In this document: one piece after another, positions 1 through 14,330 of the stretch
How positions within the stretch are numbered: the stretch's first letter is position 1
How the letters are laid out: every line of letters begins with the position of its first letter
DNA from: Anseranas semipalmata
Lineage: Eukaryota > Chordata > Aves > Anseriformes > Anseranatidae
Reading direction: 5' to 3'
NCBI GenBank assembly: GCA_013399115.1
Contig: VXAA01006433.1
Location: 717,129-781,128, forward strand
DNA: 64,000 bases
The notes under the pieces: generated by a model
The model's input: the letters and a program-made list of their open reading frames with translations, nothing else
Told to the model about the DNA's origin: nothing
The model's database searches: none
Translations under genes and position numbers: made by a program

Positions 1-281
1 AGTCTTCCAAAACATCCTTGCTTAGTTTTTCAGCCGCTTGGACGGGGGCAAATCCTCCCCCATCACAGCCATCTTCAGGGACCTCCCTGATTTAACCAGT
101 CTGACCCATTAGACTTCCATTTCACATCCCTGCCTCACGCCCTGAAAAACATTCACAGCTCAGTAACAAACTATCAGCAGATTCTTAGCATAGCAAATGC
201 AGTTAAGTCCATATACTCGGTGAAAGATACAACTAACTGAGCTCCACAAGGCCACACCTGAGCCAGCCAAACCCCGAACAG

Positions 282-425
282 AATGCGATAGTTTCAGTAG
301 GAAGGGACCTACAAAGAACACCAAGTCCAACCCTCGGACTACTTCAGGGCTGACCCAAAGCTAAAACACATCACTAAGAGCATTATCCAAATGCCTCTTA
401 AAAATGCCTGTTCTACCCCTGGCAA
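282..425 (-). mobile_element. CR1 LINE 3'-end fragment, antisense
   Basis: The segment reads as the complement of a CR1 3' end. It has a degraded octamer-like start, then ggaagggacctacaaagaac, a ccaagtccaaccct block, and the ccaaatgcctcttaaa block typical of CR1 tails. It is diverged and truncated, with no coding capacity. The right edge is unclear because it runs into an A-rich (aaaat)n-like stretch at about 424-447. Confidence 0.7.
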
Positions 426-2257
426 AAAAAATAAAATAAAATAAAAAGTGAAGAAAAGAATAAAAGACGAATCATTTTGTAACGTCGTGGAATCCTACCA
501 CACTTTTGATGCAGTTTTCAAACCTCACTTTTGAACTGTGGAGTGCTGAATTTTCCTACTAAAGCCTCCTATTTTCAGGCTCAGTTCTTCTCACCCAAAA
601 AAGTCAAAGTAGCTAACCTAGCACAGCCCTGAAAAAAAATAACATCAGACTTGTGCTGAAAACTGTCAATGGACTAAAGGCATCTTACTTGCTGCTCAAA
701 GAGACTTAAAAAGTTTCTAAACTGCCAACCTCCATAAGGATCTCTTCCTTGCTGTCAAAAACTTTGTGCACATAGAAATAAAGGCAGGTATTTCCTATTC
801 TCCTGTCTTCCTTTATTTCTCTACAGTACTCATGTGTCAGCAGTTTTAAGTTGTAAAAAGTTCTTTCCAAAATCTATCTGGCCAATGAAAACTGTTACAA
901 AACTATTGCTGAGAGTGACAGAAGAAACACAGTTCTCCCAGCACTGAAAAAGTAATATTAATAACATTTACCTTTCTCTACTGTCTGCCAAAGCTAGGGG
1001 GAGAGGCAGAGATGAAAAGTGCAAGCCCCTGCGTGAATACTTTGCTACTCTGATTTTCACATGCTGTCTCACACTCCTGGCAAATCCAGCAGGCTAGCCA
1101 GCCTTGGAGCACAACAGAAACGTGCACTTTCCTCTGTACGCCCTCCAAGTCGAGGTGCCCGAATGAACAGCAGGTTTCTATCGAGCAGCACTACCCTCCT
1201 GATGGCAGCTCCAATGGATCAGGTGCAGTATTTGCCTTTGCTAGTGACGAACTGATCAGCACCACAAATGCTGGAAACCAAGCAGACAACAAGCCCCATG
1301 CTCCAAACACATCTGGCAGCTCTAATAGCGATGTGCTCCCTCTCTAGGTTTGGGGCAAAACCACATACTTTTCCATAAAAAACATCTTTTGCCACCTAGA
1401 AAGTGCAGTGCTGGCTGTCACAGGCTGAGCTGAGCGCAGCACGGCTCAGCACAGTCCTCCCCTGCCTCCCAACCTTCGCTTCATGAGCCTTGAGAGGCAC
1501 CGCACAGCGCAAAGCTAATTCTAAGAACAGCCACCGCCACACACGGGTACGCGATCCTGTCCTCTTACTCGTCTCCTAGGGCCTTTGTTCCGCCCCAGGC
1601 CAGCAGCAAGCAGACTTACTGCATCACTGAAATACAAACAGGAACACCACCACGTGCCCATTCAAAACCCACCAACCCAAAACTCGTCGCTCAACTGCAT
1701 GGCAGCAGTAGAATTACTACTGCCCAAGCAACAAGGCAAATATATCTAAACATGTTCAATCACAACCATTGTAGCGTAACAAATTCTGTGACTTGGAAAT
1801 AGTTTCTGTCTGGTAAACCACAGCAAACCACGGAAATTATCCCACAAATCACTAGGTCTGGGACTGAGACAAAGAAGCCTGCAACACCTGCCCAGAGCTC
1901 AAAATGCAGCATTCTGAGCATGTTTTCACTACAGAAGACTTATGACGCACATAAACATGTCAACTACTATATAGCAAAACACTCCGGTTTGTGGCAGAAA
2001 ATTCATTTACTTTTTCATGTATCAAAAACTGATGTGTGCAAATGGAGAATAAGCTTACAGCAGGAAAATCATTTTCCCAAGGCTACAAAGAAAGCTTGGG
2101 CTATGACCAGGATTAGAATAGTTCCCGAAGTAAATTCTTGGCCAAGTCCCTGTGAACCTAGCAGGATCTGAGTTAGCATTAATTCACCTTTTTTCCTCAG
2201 CCTTTAAAAATGTTTGTGAAAGTTTAAACAGGCTGTCTTAAGCAAATATTCTCTCAC

Positions 2258-2274
2258 AAAAAAAAAAAAAAAAA
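2258..2274. repeat. Poly-A run (17 A)
   Basis: This is an uninterrupted run of 17 A. I see no recognisable retroposon body on either side, so it is listed as a simple repeat rather than a retroposon tail. Confidence 0.9.
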
Positions 2275-5200
2275 GATACAAAACAAGCATAACCATTAAA
2301 AGAATGAGAAAATGCCAGAAGGAGAAATAAGTTTGAAAACACCTCATCTAGTATAAGTGCATCCTATCGTTTGCCACACGTTTTAGTGTTGGATGCTTAT
2401 CTATCTCAAATTGAAATAAAGCCATGCAAGTCAACAAATCTATATATGTTTTCTCCAGCTGAAGATCTGCCCCTGTAAATTATTATAAGCATATTTAAGA
2501 GATTTTAAGCCCAAAGATCCCATAAGCTATTAAACATTACTTGCAACATTATTCCTTAAAGGCAAGCCTTGTTTGCATCCACCAGATGCTTCTCAGCAGG
2601 GAAATGTACACATGATAACCCAATGAGTGTCTCTTACTGGGAGAATGGCAGGAAATCTCCCTTTGAGTACGGTTTGCCCGAGCATTCACCAGGATTCAAA
2701 ATCACAAAATTGGACCATTTTGCTGCCCACATCTCACCATCAGATTTTTTTATATTTTAAAACCACACACACCAGCAGTAACAATGGTCTTCGTGCAATC
2801 TGAACTCACACAGTAAAAGGCACATAATGAATTTTACCTCCTTAACTAACGATCTGTAAAAATTAATTTGCTGTCCTATTTTTTCATGTCTAGAGAGAGA
2901 ATTGTTAAATAATCTCTCCTTTTCTTGTTGTAGTTAATTACACATAGAAATATCAATTCATGCTAAATAAAAAGGATATGCAGTTTATTATCAGTTTCTA
3001 ATGTGCCACAGAGAAGAGCAAACGAATTGGCCCTTTTGGGTACTATTAGTTCCACGTAGTTAGGCATTATAGTCTGATATATGTTAGCAGCAGCAGCCAG
3101 GCAGGGAATAGCAAGGTCTATCAAGTCAGGAGGTAGACAACAGTCCTGCAGGCAAATATCCAGCCCTCACTCTTACAAAACAAGCCGAGACCGATGCCTT
3201 TCGTCTGCCTTTCTCCATCCCCAGCAGCATGCACTTACACACATACAAATTGATCAACTCAAAACCGTGCTAGTACGGGCTGCCTTACTTCTTCTTGTGC
3301 TGCGTAGCAGTTTTCTCAAACCTCCTTAGCCAAGCAGTTAGGAAGTGATCTTCTACCACTGCAGTAATTAGCTATGGAGTTAGAAAGCAATCTTTTACCA
3401 CCGCAATTGTTAGCAATTTTGTCACTGGCTTCCGTAATGCCAGTCAGGTCTGATGCTGGTCACTCAGCTCTGTCCTATGCTTTCCATGGAACAGTTAGAA
3501 ACATTTTTCTGTGATTAACTCAATTTACACTAAATGTGAATTTTACTGTACCAAACACCAATCTGTTATTCAATATCTGAAGCCATTCATTCCTCTGAAA
3601 GAGTATTCTTACCGTGGAAGGATCACATATCATTCTTTTGATCACAGTAAGTTAGGCAGTTTCCACAAAATACGACTTCTGAGTAACTCCTTCCTAACTT
3701 GGACTTTAATATTTCAATAACATTTCAACCAAAGTTGTCTATCAGGCCTACCAGAACGGGAACTCAAGGAACTACCTTTATTTTGCCCAGCTACAGATCC
3801 TAGCTGACACTGCAGGCTGCGTTTGCATCCTATTAAAACTCCCACTAAATGATAATAAATCTTTTCTCTAAAATTTGAGAGTTTTTCTTTTCAGAGCCTG
3901 GGGAAATACTGTTATCCTTTGGTCATCCTTTGAAATGTTTCATTAAAAAACGCGATCCGAGGACAATGCGCTTAAAGGTACATTTTCTTCACCTTGACAT
4001 ATTGAAAGGATAGATCATACTTAACAGTTCCTTGATGCATAATCCTTAATGGCAGAAGATACAGAGTCTTCAGACCTGATGAGAAATCTTCATTTAGGAT
4101 TCAGCTGAGGATCCAGTTCTGCAGTAGATCTTACTCATGTTCTCAGCATTGCACCTAGCTTGAAAATGGCCCAGAGATCTCTCCAGAAAGGCAGTTTGTG
4201 GTGCAAGTACCAAAAGCCACTTATTTGCAGCAGTTCCTGGAAGGCACAATGCCTCGTCTAACTATTTTTATGGTATTTGTCAGACTATCCCCCTTCCTCT
4301 GCAGTTTTTATGTCTAGCAAAAATATCAGCTGGTTATTTCTGGTCACTCTTCTTTGACTTAGCACTGACTAATCTGCTTCTTCTCACTCTGAAGCTGAGC
4401 TTTTCTTTCCCTTTTTCTGCACATCCAGAGAAAACAAGACAGTAACAGGTCATACAGGAAGGTCAGAAGAGATACACAGGAGCTCTTTATGTTTTTTTCC
4501 CGGAGAAGGCTGATTTGCAAATGAAGGTTAGTGTTTTATTAAAAGTTATCTTCCCTTCCCTGATCTCCAGACATTAGGCTTCAATCTTTATCAAAGATTT
4601 ATGATAATCCTTATTTGAACAAAACTAATTTGACCCAGTTGTACTGCCCTTTTAATACAAAGTATCAAAGTCTTCCCATCTTTCAACCTGAACTATTTGA
4701 CCAACTGACACTACAGTTGCTTGACAGGATATCAAAATCTGTGAATGTAAAACAGAGATCAGAACTGTACACCCATACCCTCTAAGTACCATCACTTCAA
4801 TAGATGAAAAACTAAAAAGGAAAATAAAACCACAGCATTTTTACCTATTTTTATTTTAGACTAATATTTGTGCAACGTTTTCAGTCAGGTCCAATAATGG
4901 GTTGACCAAAACACCCACAAATTTTTATACAATGTGCCAGAAATGCATCTACCACTACACTGGAAAAGCCCAGCAGTTTAACAGAGCATAATGGGGCTCC
5001 ATTACAGTTTATCACCTACAATGATAAATAACATTTTTTTCAAATGAAATACTAGATTAATTTATCAAACTGGATTTTTCATAAGATTAGTCTTAACTTG
5101 CCTTTTCTTTAAAAGTGTCATAGCATGTAACAAACGCGAGTATCTAGGACATTAGTTTTATGTTCTTGCTGGTGGTATTTGCAGAAGCAAAAGTGTCCTT

Positions 5201-6764
5201 CAGTTAATACTGGGGGTTAATTCAGTTAACCTCAGCAGGGGCAGTGCTACCTATTGAAACATCACCCTTTGTTATAACCGATTTTTCTCCACTACCCACA
5301 GCCTCTCCAAGGCACTCATTTCCCATCTAGCACTACCAGTGCTTCACCAGTGTTGGCAAGGGGATCACAACCAGCAGGATTTCTACTGGAACACAGCATA
5401 TAGATCTGCTGGGAGCTACACTGCATTGTAAAGAAGCAGATATTATTTATGTAATTATTTCACTGTTATTAAGTTCCTCCTACAGTGCAGGCATACCAAA
5501 ACAAGATGAGTCATCTGGAAATAAAAATCGATACTGAAAAAGTATTAAAATCTAACAGGCTTCAGACCTTCAGAGAAAGGAACTCAAACAGTGTTACTGA
5601 AAAATCACAGCGAGTAGGTGCCAAAAAGTAAACACCGAGCACTACCAACCTCCCCAGTAAAGCAGAACAGTTGTTATTCAAAAATTTAATCAGGTACAAG
5701 TTTACATTTTGTTGTCTACTGAGTTAAAATACATCCATATTTTAAAATTTCTGGCAGAAGTAAAGAAAACCTAAAGAAAAGAAAGCCATGTTATGATTTT
5801 CATCCCTTTCACTGCTGCCCAAGAAGTTTGTCATAACTCAGTAGTAACTTACAACCTCACAAAAATCAAACAATAAAGTGATAATGTATAATGACTATCA
5901 AACCTCTGTTTTCTTTCATTATTCTTGATTTTCAGCTCCAGATACAAAGAATTACAAGTTCATCTTTGCCAATAAGCAAAGAAGCATGTTTTTAAATTAG
6001 GGGAGCAGAGAAAAATTCTCATGATTTATGAAAATCAAGCTCTACTGGTACATCAGGCGATCATAAAGATATCTGTTAACACATTAATGTCTTTGCACAA
6101 TAGCTAACCGTGTGATAACTGAGTTACCACTTTGTGGAACTGATACTACATCGATTGAATGAAAATACATTTGACTTTTAAGACTGCAGTCATGTTTCTT
6201 TGAAGGGCAGATATATAACCTCTTGTCTATTGATATGTCAAATAAAGCAAGAGCAGCAATTCAGACTTGTACCAGAGGATCATTTAAACTAAATTTTATA
6301 CAGAAAAAAAAGGCAAACAGATTTTTATGTACAACGGTTAATACTGATCACATGCAATAAACCTAACATCCCTTCTTTTTCTAAATATCTTTGGCTATGT
6401 TCAGACAAAACACACATTTTTCTTCCACTGCAGGCTAGGGATGGGGGTAGGGCACACCATTCCCACACTGGTCAGCCTTCACCAAGTGGTGTGCCTAAAA
6501 CCCACCCCATTAAGTTTTCAGTTTATCTCTTCCCTCTAATGGCACAGTATAATTCTCTCAGGGATATGAGCAGGATGCCTGACACCAGCCCAATTACTTA
6601 ACACTGCCTAATTGTTTACCTTACTCATTTGTATATTGTACCTTGCTACCCAACTGTATTCTTGTAATTGGAAACTCTGAGTCATCAAATATAAAGTTGC
6701 CTTTAATGGAAACCCAGCAGAACTCTGAGGACCGAATTTCAAGTGCCTAAAATCTCATTATATA

Positions 6765-6842
6765 ACATAAAAATATATTCATGATATAATATAAAAATAT
6801 CTATTAGAACTATTTGTATTATATACAAATATATTTTATATG
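6765..6842. repeat. AT-rich patch with short direct and inverted repeats
   Basis: The sequence is almost pure A/T. The string ataaaaatat occurs twice about 20 bp apart, and there is a perfect 8-bp inverted repeat, atttgtat (6812-6819) and atacaaat (6823-6830), separated by three bases. This looks like slippage-prone low-complexity DNA and shows no gene. Confidence 0.6.
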
Positions 6843-9800
6843 GTAGAAGCTTTCTGTAATACAATAGATGTTAATAACCATTACAGTTCTTACAGGACTT
6901 AGATATTGCCCAGACTTACTTCAGAGTCTTGAACAACAAAACTCTGAATCTCAGCAAGGAAAAACAAAAGGACAGGGGACAGAACTGTGATTTTTACACA
7001 AAATAGCTTAGACTTAACATACCTGAGGGTTCCTCATTCTTTATGAAATGACGTTACAGTGCTAGCTTTCCCTCAGTATCAGGACCCAATTTTAATTTCA
7101 AAACTCTTTGGGATCACCTTCTCTCATGAGGAAGGAATCAGCATTTAGATCAAGGAATGATTGAACTTCAGTTTTCTAATGGAAAAATACAACAGGCTCT
7201 TATATTTTAAAGGTTAGCATTGAAAAATGAACTTAGTTGCTTTAATAAACTTTCACCACAGCAACAATTTTTAAATTTTGTTCAATGTTCAAATATATAG
7301 ATACAGATCTTATACTGTATCTGTGCCACTCTAGATTTCACAGACTTCTGTCATCATTTTGCCTGTCGGCTCAGTACAAGATTTCATGACATGTGAAGCA
7401 GATTTTAGACCTATACTTCTGTTCAACAGTTCTCATTCTTGAACTTGACATCCATATGCTATTTTCTCCTACCATGAAAGTCACTTAGAGTTTTGGATGA
7501 CTAAAAAAAGACAGGCCCATACCGGCTTCTCATCTCATTTTCAGTGAATGAAAATTGCATTTTGCTGTTACTAAGTACAGACTGACCTATACAAAAGGCT
7601 ATCTTTTGCCACTGCTGCACAGGCAATTGATGTTTTGTCCTTTAGATCTTACATATAATATGGTAGAGGGCCAAGCTCTGTTTTCAACTCTAGTAATGCA
7701 GATATAATGAGGACAATAGGGCTGCACAAGTGTCACCGATATCAGAACTCTACCTTGGGAATTTAAGTTCTATATTTCATTAACACTTCTGTGAGACTAC
7801 AAGCCTGAAGCATCTGTCTTTTTGTAACTGATGTAATTAAATGCCCTGAAAAATATGCAAAATGAAGAACCTGTATACTATCACACAGCAGTTCTATTTT
7901 GTACTTAGCCTTTACTTGATTTTAAGTTTCTGCACGGTGTTGTGACTTAAAATGTAACTTTCTGAATACACACAACAAATGTTCTACTGCAAAAAAATAC
8001 ACTCAGATTTTTAGGACTGAGAAATGCAATTCTGTATAGATCCCAGAAGAGAAAACACAAAGAGCGAGACTTTCCATGTGGTCAGTCATCCTGGAGAATT
8101 CTGTTTAAGTACCCAGCTGAGATGCTCTTAAAGCAACCTGAGTCTGAATGCACGACATTTTTCTGAAATTCAGTGACCTTTAAAGAATGGTGAATTGGAA
8201 ATCTAAACTAAAGAGCCTCGGAATCATGAACCTTCAGCTACATTCTTTATTAGTATTATTATTCACAGCTGTGCCCAGGGTATACTAAGTATTGTGCAAA
8301 CATAAAGGAAAGTCTGCATATATTTAATTTTTCAAGCAACAATAGGAATGGATCACTGGGAAAATGATATATTCATTAATAAATTAATATAGTCACTCCC
8401 CAGCGCAGTTGTATGGGTAGTATGCCTGAGATGAGGAATGACAAATTACATCAATATATCCATATCCGAGCATCCAGAGGAAAACATCTTCACTTGCTCA
8501 GTGTTTGTCCCACATAACTCCATTTGCATGGCACCGGAGTAGCATAATAGGGGAGAAGAATCAGCAGACTTGTCCTACAGCTAACCAAAATGAGATTTTC
8601 TGGCTCAGTTTAGTCATTTGAATGAAGAAAGTGGACCTGGATCCAGACTTTCTAAGGTTTGTTGGCATCTGAATGTCTGTACAGAGTCTAAGCTAGCATG
8701 AACCTTCTGTCTGAAAGCAAGCTCTATCCTAAAACTTCATTTTCCCTGCATTTCAGACAAAATGCCTCTCTAATCTCAGTATGTGAAAGCTTGCTTTAAT
8801 GAAATATTTTTCAGTAGTTCATGTTTAAACACAAATGATTTTGTATACAAAATCAGAACATCAGTTTCTTTGCATTTTCTTGCAATGTCTTATCCATGGA
8901 CCAATAACTAATCCTATAAAATACTTCCACTTACAGAACTGTATCTACCTAGTTTGCATCTGAAACACTGAACAGATTAATAGAATTCACCTTCTCAAAA
9001 TAACAGTCCATATTTATTACACCAGACTAAACACGAGGGTAGAACTTCAAATCATAAACGTGTCAGTCGCACTGAAGTTTTCAGCTATTTCTACAAAGCT
9101 CAACCCTCAAATATATCTATGGTGGTCTAAAACGAGTGACCTGTAAAGCAACCAGGACAGATTCCACAACCTGCCTGCTATTTCTCCAGCATTTTGCAAA
9201 TAGCCCAGCGTCACCTCTTCCTGTGAGGCATTAACATCATTCAGGCATGCTCTGACCACACTGGGACAGGCTGCCGGCAAGTCCGATCTTGACAACTGCG
9301 CTTTACAAAGCAGACATACATTCTGGATCTCTCTCTGACTACAAAGAGAGCTTGCAGTGCAGAATTTGGTCTATACGTTGTTTTGATATATTGATATGAC
9401 CACTCCATTCATTATGAAACCATTTTAGCTAATCAAATCAAAAAGATGAATGAACAGAAGCCATTCTGGGAATCACAAGTCTAAACTGGACAAGAAATAC
9501 CAGACAGAATCAGAGTTTGTCTTCTGCTTTGTTAATATGATCAGAGATTAGCTCATTGGGTAGAAAATAAACCATAACAGCAAAAGCCATATTTGTATAT
9601 TTTTCAAAATTAGGTTTTAGTAACATAAATGTCAAGAAACTAAGAATAATGGGTTTTGAAACACAAAAGTTCCATTCCACCTGTAATAATCCCTCATGCT
9701 CTATTATGACACTGAAACGAGGCTCACTATGAACCTACAACGCTGCAGCTACAGAAAGAAGTTATAGTTGTTATTGCAAAATGATTTAGATTGCACCCTT

Positions 9801-12145
9801 ATACTACATATATGTATGTTATTAAAAAGTTTTATTATGCCATGATTCTTTTCTTGTATTATTGTAAAGCAGAAACAAATAATTATATTAACATGATTAT
9901 TCCAGTACTTGGAGTGCTGAGCAACAACCTAATGTTGGTTTTTGTAATTTTTATCATGCCCAGTCTCAGTTTATGACTATATATTCATAAAAATGTAAAT
10001 CCATTCTTGATGAGAATTCTACAAGCATGCATATTTCAGGCAACATAGAAATGAAAAGTGAAATGAACTTATTTGTCAGGCATTGCTCAGTATCCGAACA
10101 TAAATGTATCGTGCAAAACCCACAAATGTCAGAATACACATAGCTGATCCTAAGCGAGCCTACCTTACAGCCACTGAGGACAACATCATAGGGCTCCACT
10201 GACATCAAGGATTTTACAAATTGAAGTCTCTAAAGACTTTATAGAAGCCTTGAGTAACAATATGCTGGCGAGCAATACCTTCAACGGCCCCCAGAGCTAG
10301 TGAGACCACGACGATTACCACAGAGCGCAGGTGCTATCTTTAGACAGGAAGCGGTATTTAGAGACAGCAGCTGAAGCTTCCAAATGGTCTTTTAAAAGTA
10401 CAGCATTTCTGTTGTAAAATTACATATATTAAATACCTGGTGGTAAGAGATCCTTTCTTTCAGTTAAAGGAAAAAGCTGTCTTTGTAGGTCCTACTTCTG
10501 AACATTTGTGAAAGAAAGATGACAATTTCACTTTCCCTTAAGCAGCCATTTTGTTCCATATCCAACTAGCCTAGTTTAGCTTTCCAAACCCACACAGAAC
10601 AAACACATTTTGATAATACATCAGCACTTCCCCTTCTTCATTCCAGTATTTCAGGCCACAGAACAGCCCATCCTGGAGAGAATACATATCATACACCTGT
10701 AATGTAGCAAGTATATGACACATATGTAGGTATATCATCAATGGAATTTATACACATTTAACTTCTAAAATAAAAGTAAATCACATTCACTAATTTGCTA
10801 TAGCTTCAGACCCCTCTCGGTGACCAAAAGCTTGCTATCAGCAGGTCCCAACAGGAACACAGCAAGTACCACAGCGTTCTGCAAGTAGCAGAAAGATGTC
10901 ATGAAGAGACACACAGAAACATAAATTAGACACGTAGTCCAGAAGGTATCATGCTCTTTCCTATAGCACTGCACTCAACATGGAAATTTTGGTCAGAAGT
11001 TCTTGTTAACACTAAGTCTAACACACGGAGTTCAGTGTTCACACCGAGTTCAGTGGAGCTCTAGCCTCAAGGGCCACAGGTCATTACCTAATAAGGAACT
11101 TCTTTAGGTATTCAGGTCTACTTAAGATTTATCAATCTCTTTCAGTATCACCAAGCAAAAGATCAGAGTTCAGCTGAAGCACTGTAATCCCCCTGGAAGG
11201 AAACATCTCGTACCAGTCAAGAGCAACCATTCCGACAAACTCTAATGGTGCAAAAATAGCTTTGGAAGCAACTTGCCTAGTCTTTGAAAGGAAGGATGGT
11301 AATCAAGCTGCAGCACACAAGGGAAGGGACAGGCCATAATAAAGGGAAGCAAGTCTAGTCACAAATCTTTGGTTGGACAAGGAGCACTCTGAACCACCTC
11401 CCCACTCTGCTCACAGCCCATGCAACAAGTATCACTCTCCTTAGTATTTTTCCCGCGTAGCCTGACAATTAGCACAGCAAGCTCCCGTTTTTCACTGAAA
11501 TGGAACATCACGGCTATGTTGCTAACACCTTACCATTACAGACAAGAGGTAAAAAGGAAACAGGATACTTTAAATAGCAGGTGTTGGCACAGAATTGCCA
11601 GTGTCAGACACCCCAAAGTGACAACTAGTCATTTATATAAAACAGGCAGCAAACTCTGGTAACCTGGCATGTCTCCCAAATCATGGATTGGCTAGAGGAA
11701 CCTGCTAAAAGGACAGCAAAAGAGATGAGAGCAGCCAATGTGAGACAATAAACTGAACAGAACTGCAAAAACTGCATGGGTGAGCAAAATGATTCCAGAA
11801 CCACTGTATTTTCCTCAAAGACTAAAAGTTTTAACATTAAGCATACCAAAAGCCCTGACAATACTTCAGCGGCATGTAAGTTAGCTGTCAATTGTTTATT
11901 AAGAGATTCCACACAGATTTAATATGTATGTGTGCTGCTTCCTCTTTTGTTCTTCATAAATTTAGCCCTCCCAGGCAATAAGGAAAGATAGATTCCAAAA
12001 ACCTAGCTGATTTCAGTAGTTCAATGACCATCCACTCTACCTGAGTCACAATATATGCAGGCAGGGACTACCTTCTCTGCTTTTTTGTTTGTTTGTTTCT
12101 AGGATTTCTAAACACTACCAGAATGCCACAAGTAAGGAAAACAGG

Positions 12146-12157
12146 AAAAAAAAAAAA
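12146..12157. repeat. Poly-A run (12 A)
   Basis: Simple homopolymer within the presumed TMEM163 intron. Similar short A or T runs occur at about 12671-12683 and 13532-13544. Confidence 0.85.
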
Positions 12158-13587
12158 CTTCAGATAACTTAAATTACAAAATTTTAAATGAGACCCCTTT
12201 AAAAGAAATCGAGTGGTTTAATTGCCGATTTTGTACTTATATCTTGTAAGTCTGACAAAAGCTTAAAATAAAATAAAGCCATTTTTCAATATTCCCTAAA
12301 ATTATATTGTTAATAGCAAATGAATTAGTTATTCTAAAACACAGTTTTATGTTGCTGCAGTACAAAAGACAGACTATTGCATTTTCATGAAGCAGAACAA
12401 AATGGAAACTCAGATGCCCTGCTTTCTCATTAATGCTCAAATTCTTTACAGTGTTAGATTCTGCTTTTAAGTGTTCCTGCTCTTTTCTTTGCTTTTTGAA
12501 TCAAGCCGTTGTACCTGTGTTTCTATAAAAATTGCTCCAAGTAATATATTTTGAGTTTTCAGAGACCATTTGGTCAGATTCTAATAATCTCTCCTGGGAG
12601 CTGACACCAACTTCCAGCAGCAGGTCGAACACTGCAGATTAGAATAATAAAATACATGCTGCTGCAGCTTCAAAAAAAAAAAAAAGCAAGTGTCTATCAA
12701 GCTGAAGAATGATGTTTTGAGACATCTTAGATGCCTTGTCTCCTAGACAGAGCTTTCCTTTTGTTTATATAAACACATATATGCAATAACATCTGGTTTT
12801 TTTCCTCTTTTAAACAAAGAATGTGCCATTACAAAGATTTTGATCCAGATTCCACATTTCTTTTTGTCCTTATGGGAATGTAGCGCGTTCTGCTGTTGAC
12901 TAAGTTGGAATGCTGGTGTTTTAAAATTTTGCATTGAACTGAAATATATCTTTATGGACATAATGCAGCATTTTTTCCTGTTTAGAAATAAAAGAAATAT
13001 ATTTCCTTTTTCCCAGTAAAGGTGTTATTTTTTTTCAAATTCTTTGTGTAGAGGTAAAATGGATAAATGTCTTGAAACTCACAGAAAAACACTGGTTTAA
13101 AAACAGGCTGGTCTTTCTCTTCCCCATTAACATTGTGTTAGCATAACTGCTAGTGTAAGAAAAATTATATATTTCCCCCTTATAATTCACTATTGTTTGT
13201 TATAGTGTTTCAACTATGAATCCCAGGTGGATTAAAACTTGTCATATTTGACCTCTTTGGTTAAAGGCAATCCACTGCATAATTATTTTTTTTTTACACC
13301 ATTCTGTAAAATGAACAGTTCCACATGCATAAATGCTAACAGGAATCAACATCTCCTGTTTCTTTCTCCGACCTTCAACAACCCTATTCTCTGCAGAAAA
13401 AAAGCAACAGTTTTACTAATTTATAAGCACCATGCAGACACAGGCAGTCTAGAGAGAAACCTTTTTAGCAGTTGCAAAGAAAAAACATGAGACAGATTCT
13501 GAGAAATTCTGAGAATCTAAAAGAATAAAGGAAAAAAAAAAAAAAGAAAAGAAAGGTGTGAAGATTTAAAATATTCCCAATACTCAC

Positions 13588-13707
13588 TGAAAGCAGCCAC
13601 TGCAAGAGCCAGTGTGACAATAATGGAGACCCAGGAAACCCACAATGCCTTCTTTCTGTAGCTTTGAGCTTCATGAGGTTTTAGCCTTGTACTGCTTTCT
13701 AGTAAAC
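13588..13707 (-). CDS. TMEM163: TMEM163 exon 2 (N-terminal tail and first membrane helix)
   Basis: Read on the minus strand, a 120-nt exon lies between an acceptor (TTGCTTATCAG, ending at 13708) and a GTGAGT donor (13587-13582). In the frame that takes one base from exon 1, it encodes 39 residues beginning LLESSTRLKPHEAQ and continuing RKKALWVSW, then a hydrophobic run (VSIIVTLALAVAAF). The exon ends one base into the next codon. This closely matches human TMEM163 around residues 68-106: the end of the cytosolic N-terminal tail and the first transmembrane helix. TMEM163 is a multi-pass protein of synaptic vesicles, lysosomes and plasma membrane. It dimerises and exports zinc, and is related to the CDF/SLC30 transporters. 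Exon 1 is probably in the assembly gap upstream, and later exons lie before position 1. The gene is head to head with ACMSD, as in mammals. Identification is secure; the fine borders rest on splice consensus and frame. Confidence 0.93.
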
Positions 13708-14213
13708 CTGATAAGCAATAAGCAAAGAGGGTATGAACAATACATTGCTCTTTTCAAAAACACAGCTGTGTTAGTTCAGACCTAGATCTCATATTTACAT
13801 TCCATATTACATATAGAATCAATATAGAATCAAATACTCCTCATATTATCAAGGTTATCAAGTTCAGGTGAATAAAGCTGTCAGAAATGTACGAGTAAGC
13901 AAGCAGAACACACACAGGCTGTTTTCATTTCACATGGAAGCTAAGACCCGCACCTCAGTCACTTAAAAGAGCACTGCAATTGTACGGCAGTTAACAGAAA
14001 TTCACATCACTTACGCTTTCCACCTATACATCCACACAAGAAAGAGCCCAGTCCTACACTCAGCTGAGATCAAAAATCATTTCTGCTGTTCAGGATCCTG
14101 AATGTAATTAACATAGGAGAAAAACTTGTGTCCGCCAGTCTCTGAGAAATAACCTACCAATGCACAGGAACGTCCTGCACATACTGAACATCAAAGTAGA
14201 ACCAGGCACACTT

Positions 14214-14330
14214 TAGAATCAAAGCTATCACGGTTGAAAAGACCTCTTGAAGCAGAATGTCTTTCCGGCAAGGTAAGAATACATCCCCATCTAGAAGCTG
14301 CATCAGGAACTGACTGAAGAACAATTCTGG
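14214..14330 (-). mobile_element. Possible decayed CR1 fragment, antisense
   Basis: The string agaatcaaagctatcacggt followed by tgaaaagacctcttgaagca resembles the complement of a CR1 3' end, where octamer repeats are followed by a ggttggaaaagacct-type block. Similarity fades after about 40 bp, so the right edge and even the family are uncertain. Confidence 0.4.

Larger units (their letters stand above)
1..13587 (-). other. TMEM163: TMEM163 intron 2 (part)
   Basis: This is the sequence downstream, on the minus strand, of TMEM163 exon 2, so it should be intron. I looked on the minus strand for the next conserved segment of the protein (second membrane helix region, with a FAFDAILDVLSS-like motif) and did not find it, so exon 3 is probably beyond position 1. 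The stretch is AT-rich and holds a CR1 fragment near 282-425, poly-A runs (2258-2274, 12146-12157), an AT-rich patch with small inverted repeats (6765-6842), and a slightly GC-richer patch around 1400-1600 with no recognisable gene. The reading frames here are short and resemble no known protein. That it is intron is inferred from exon 2 and the known large introns of this gene. Confidence 0.7.

Noticed and set aside
1..13587. Further TMEM163 exons on the minus strand
   Set aside because: I looked for the second-helix motifs and found none; the gene's introns are known to be very long, so exon 3 is probably outside.
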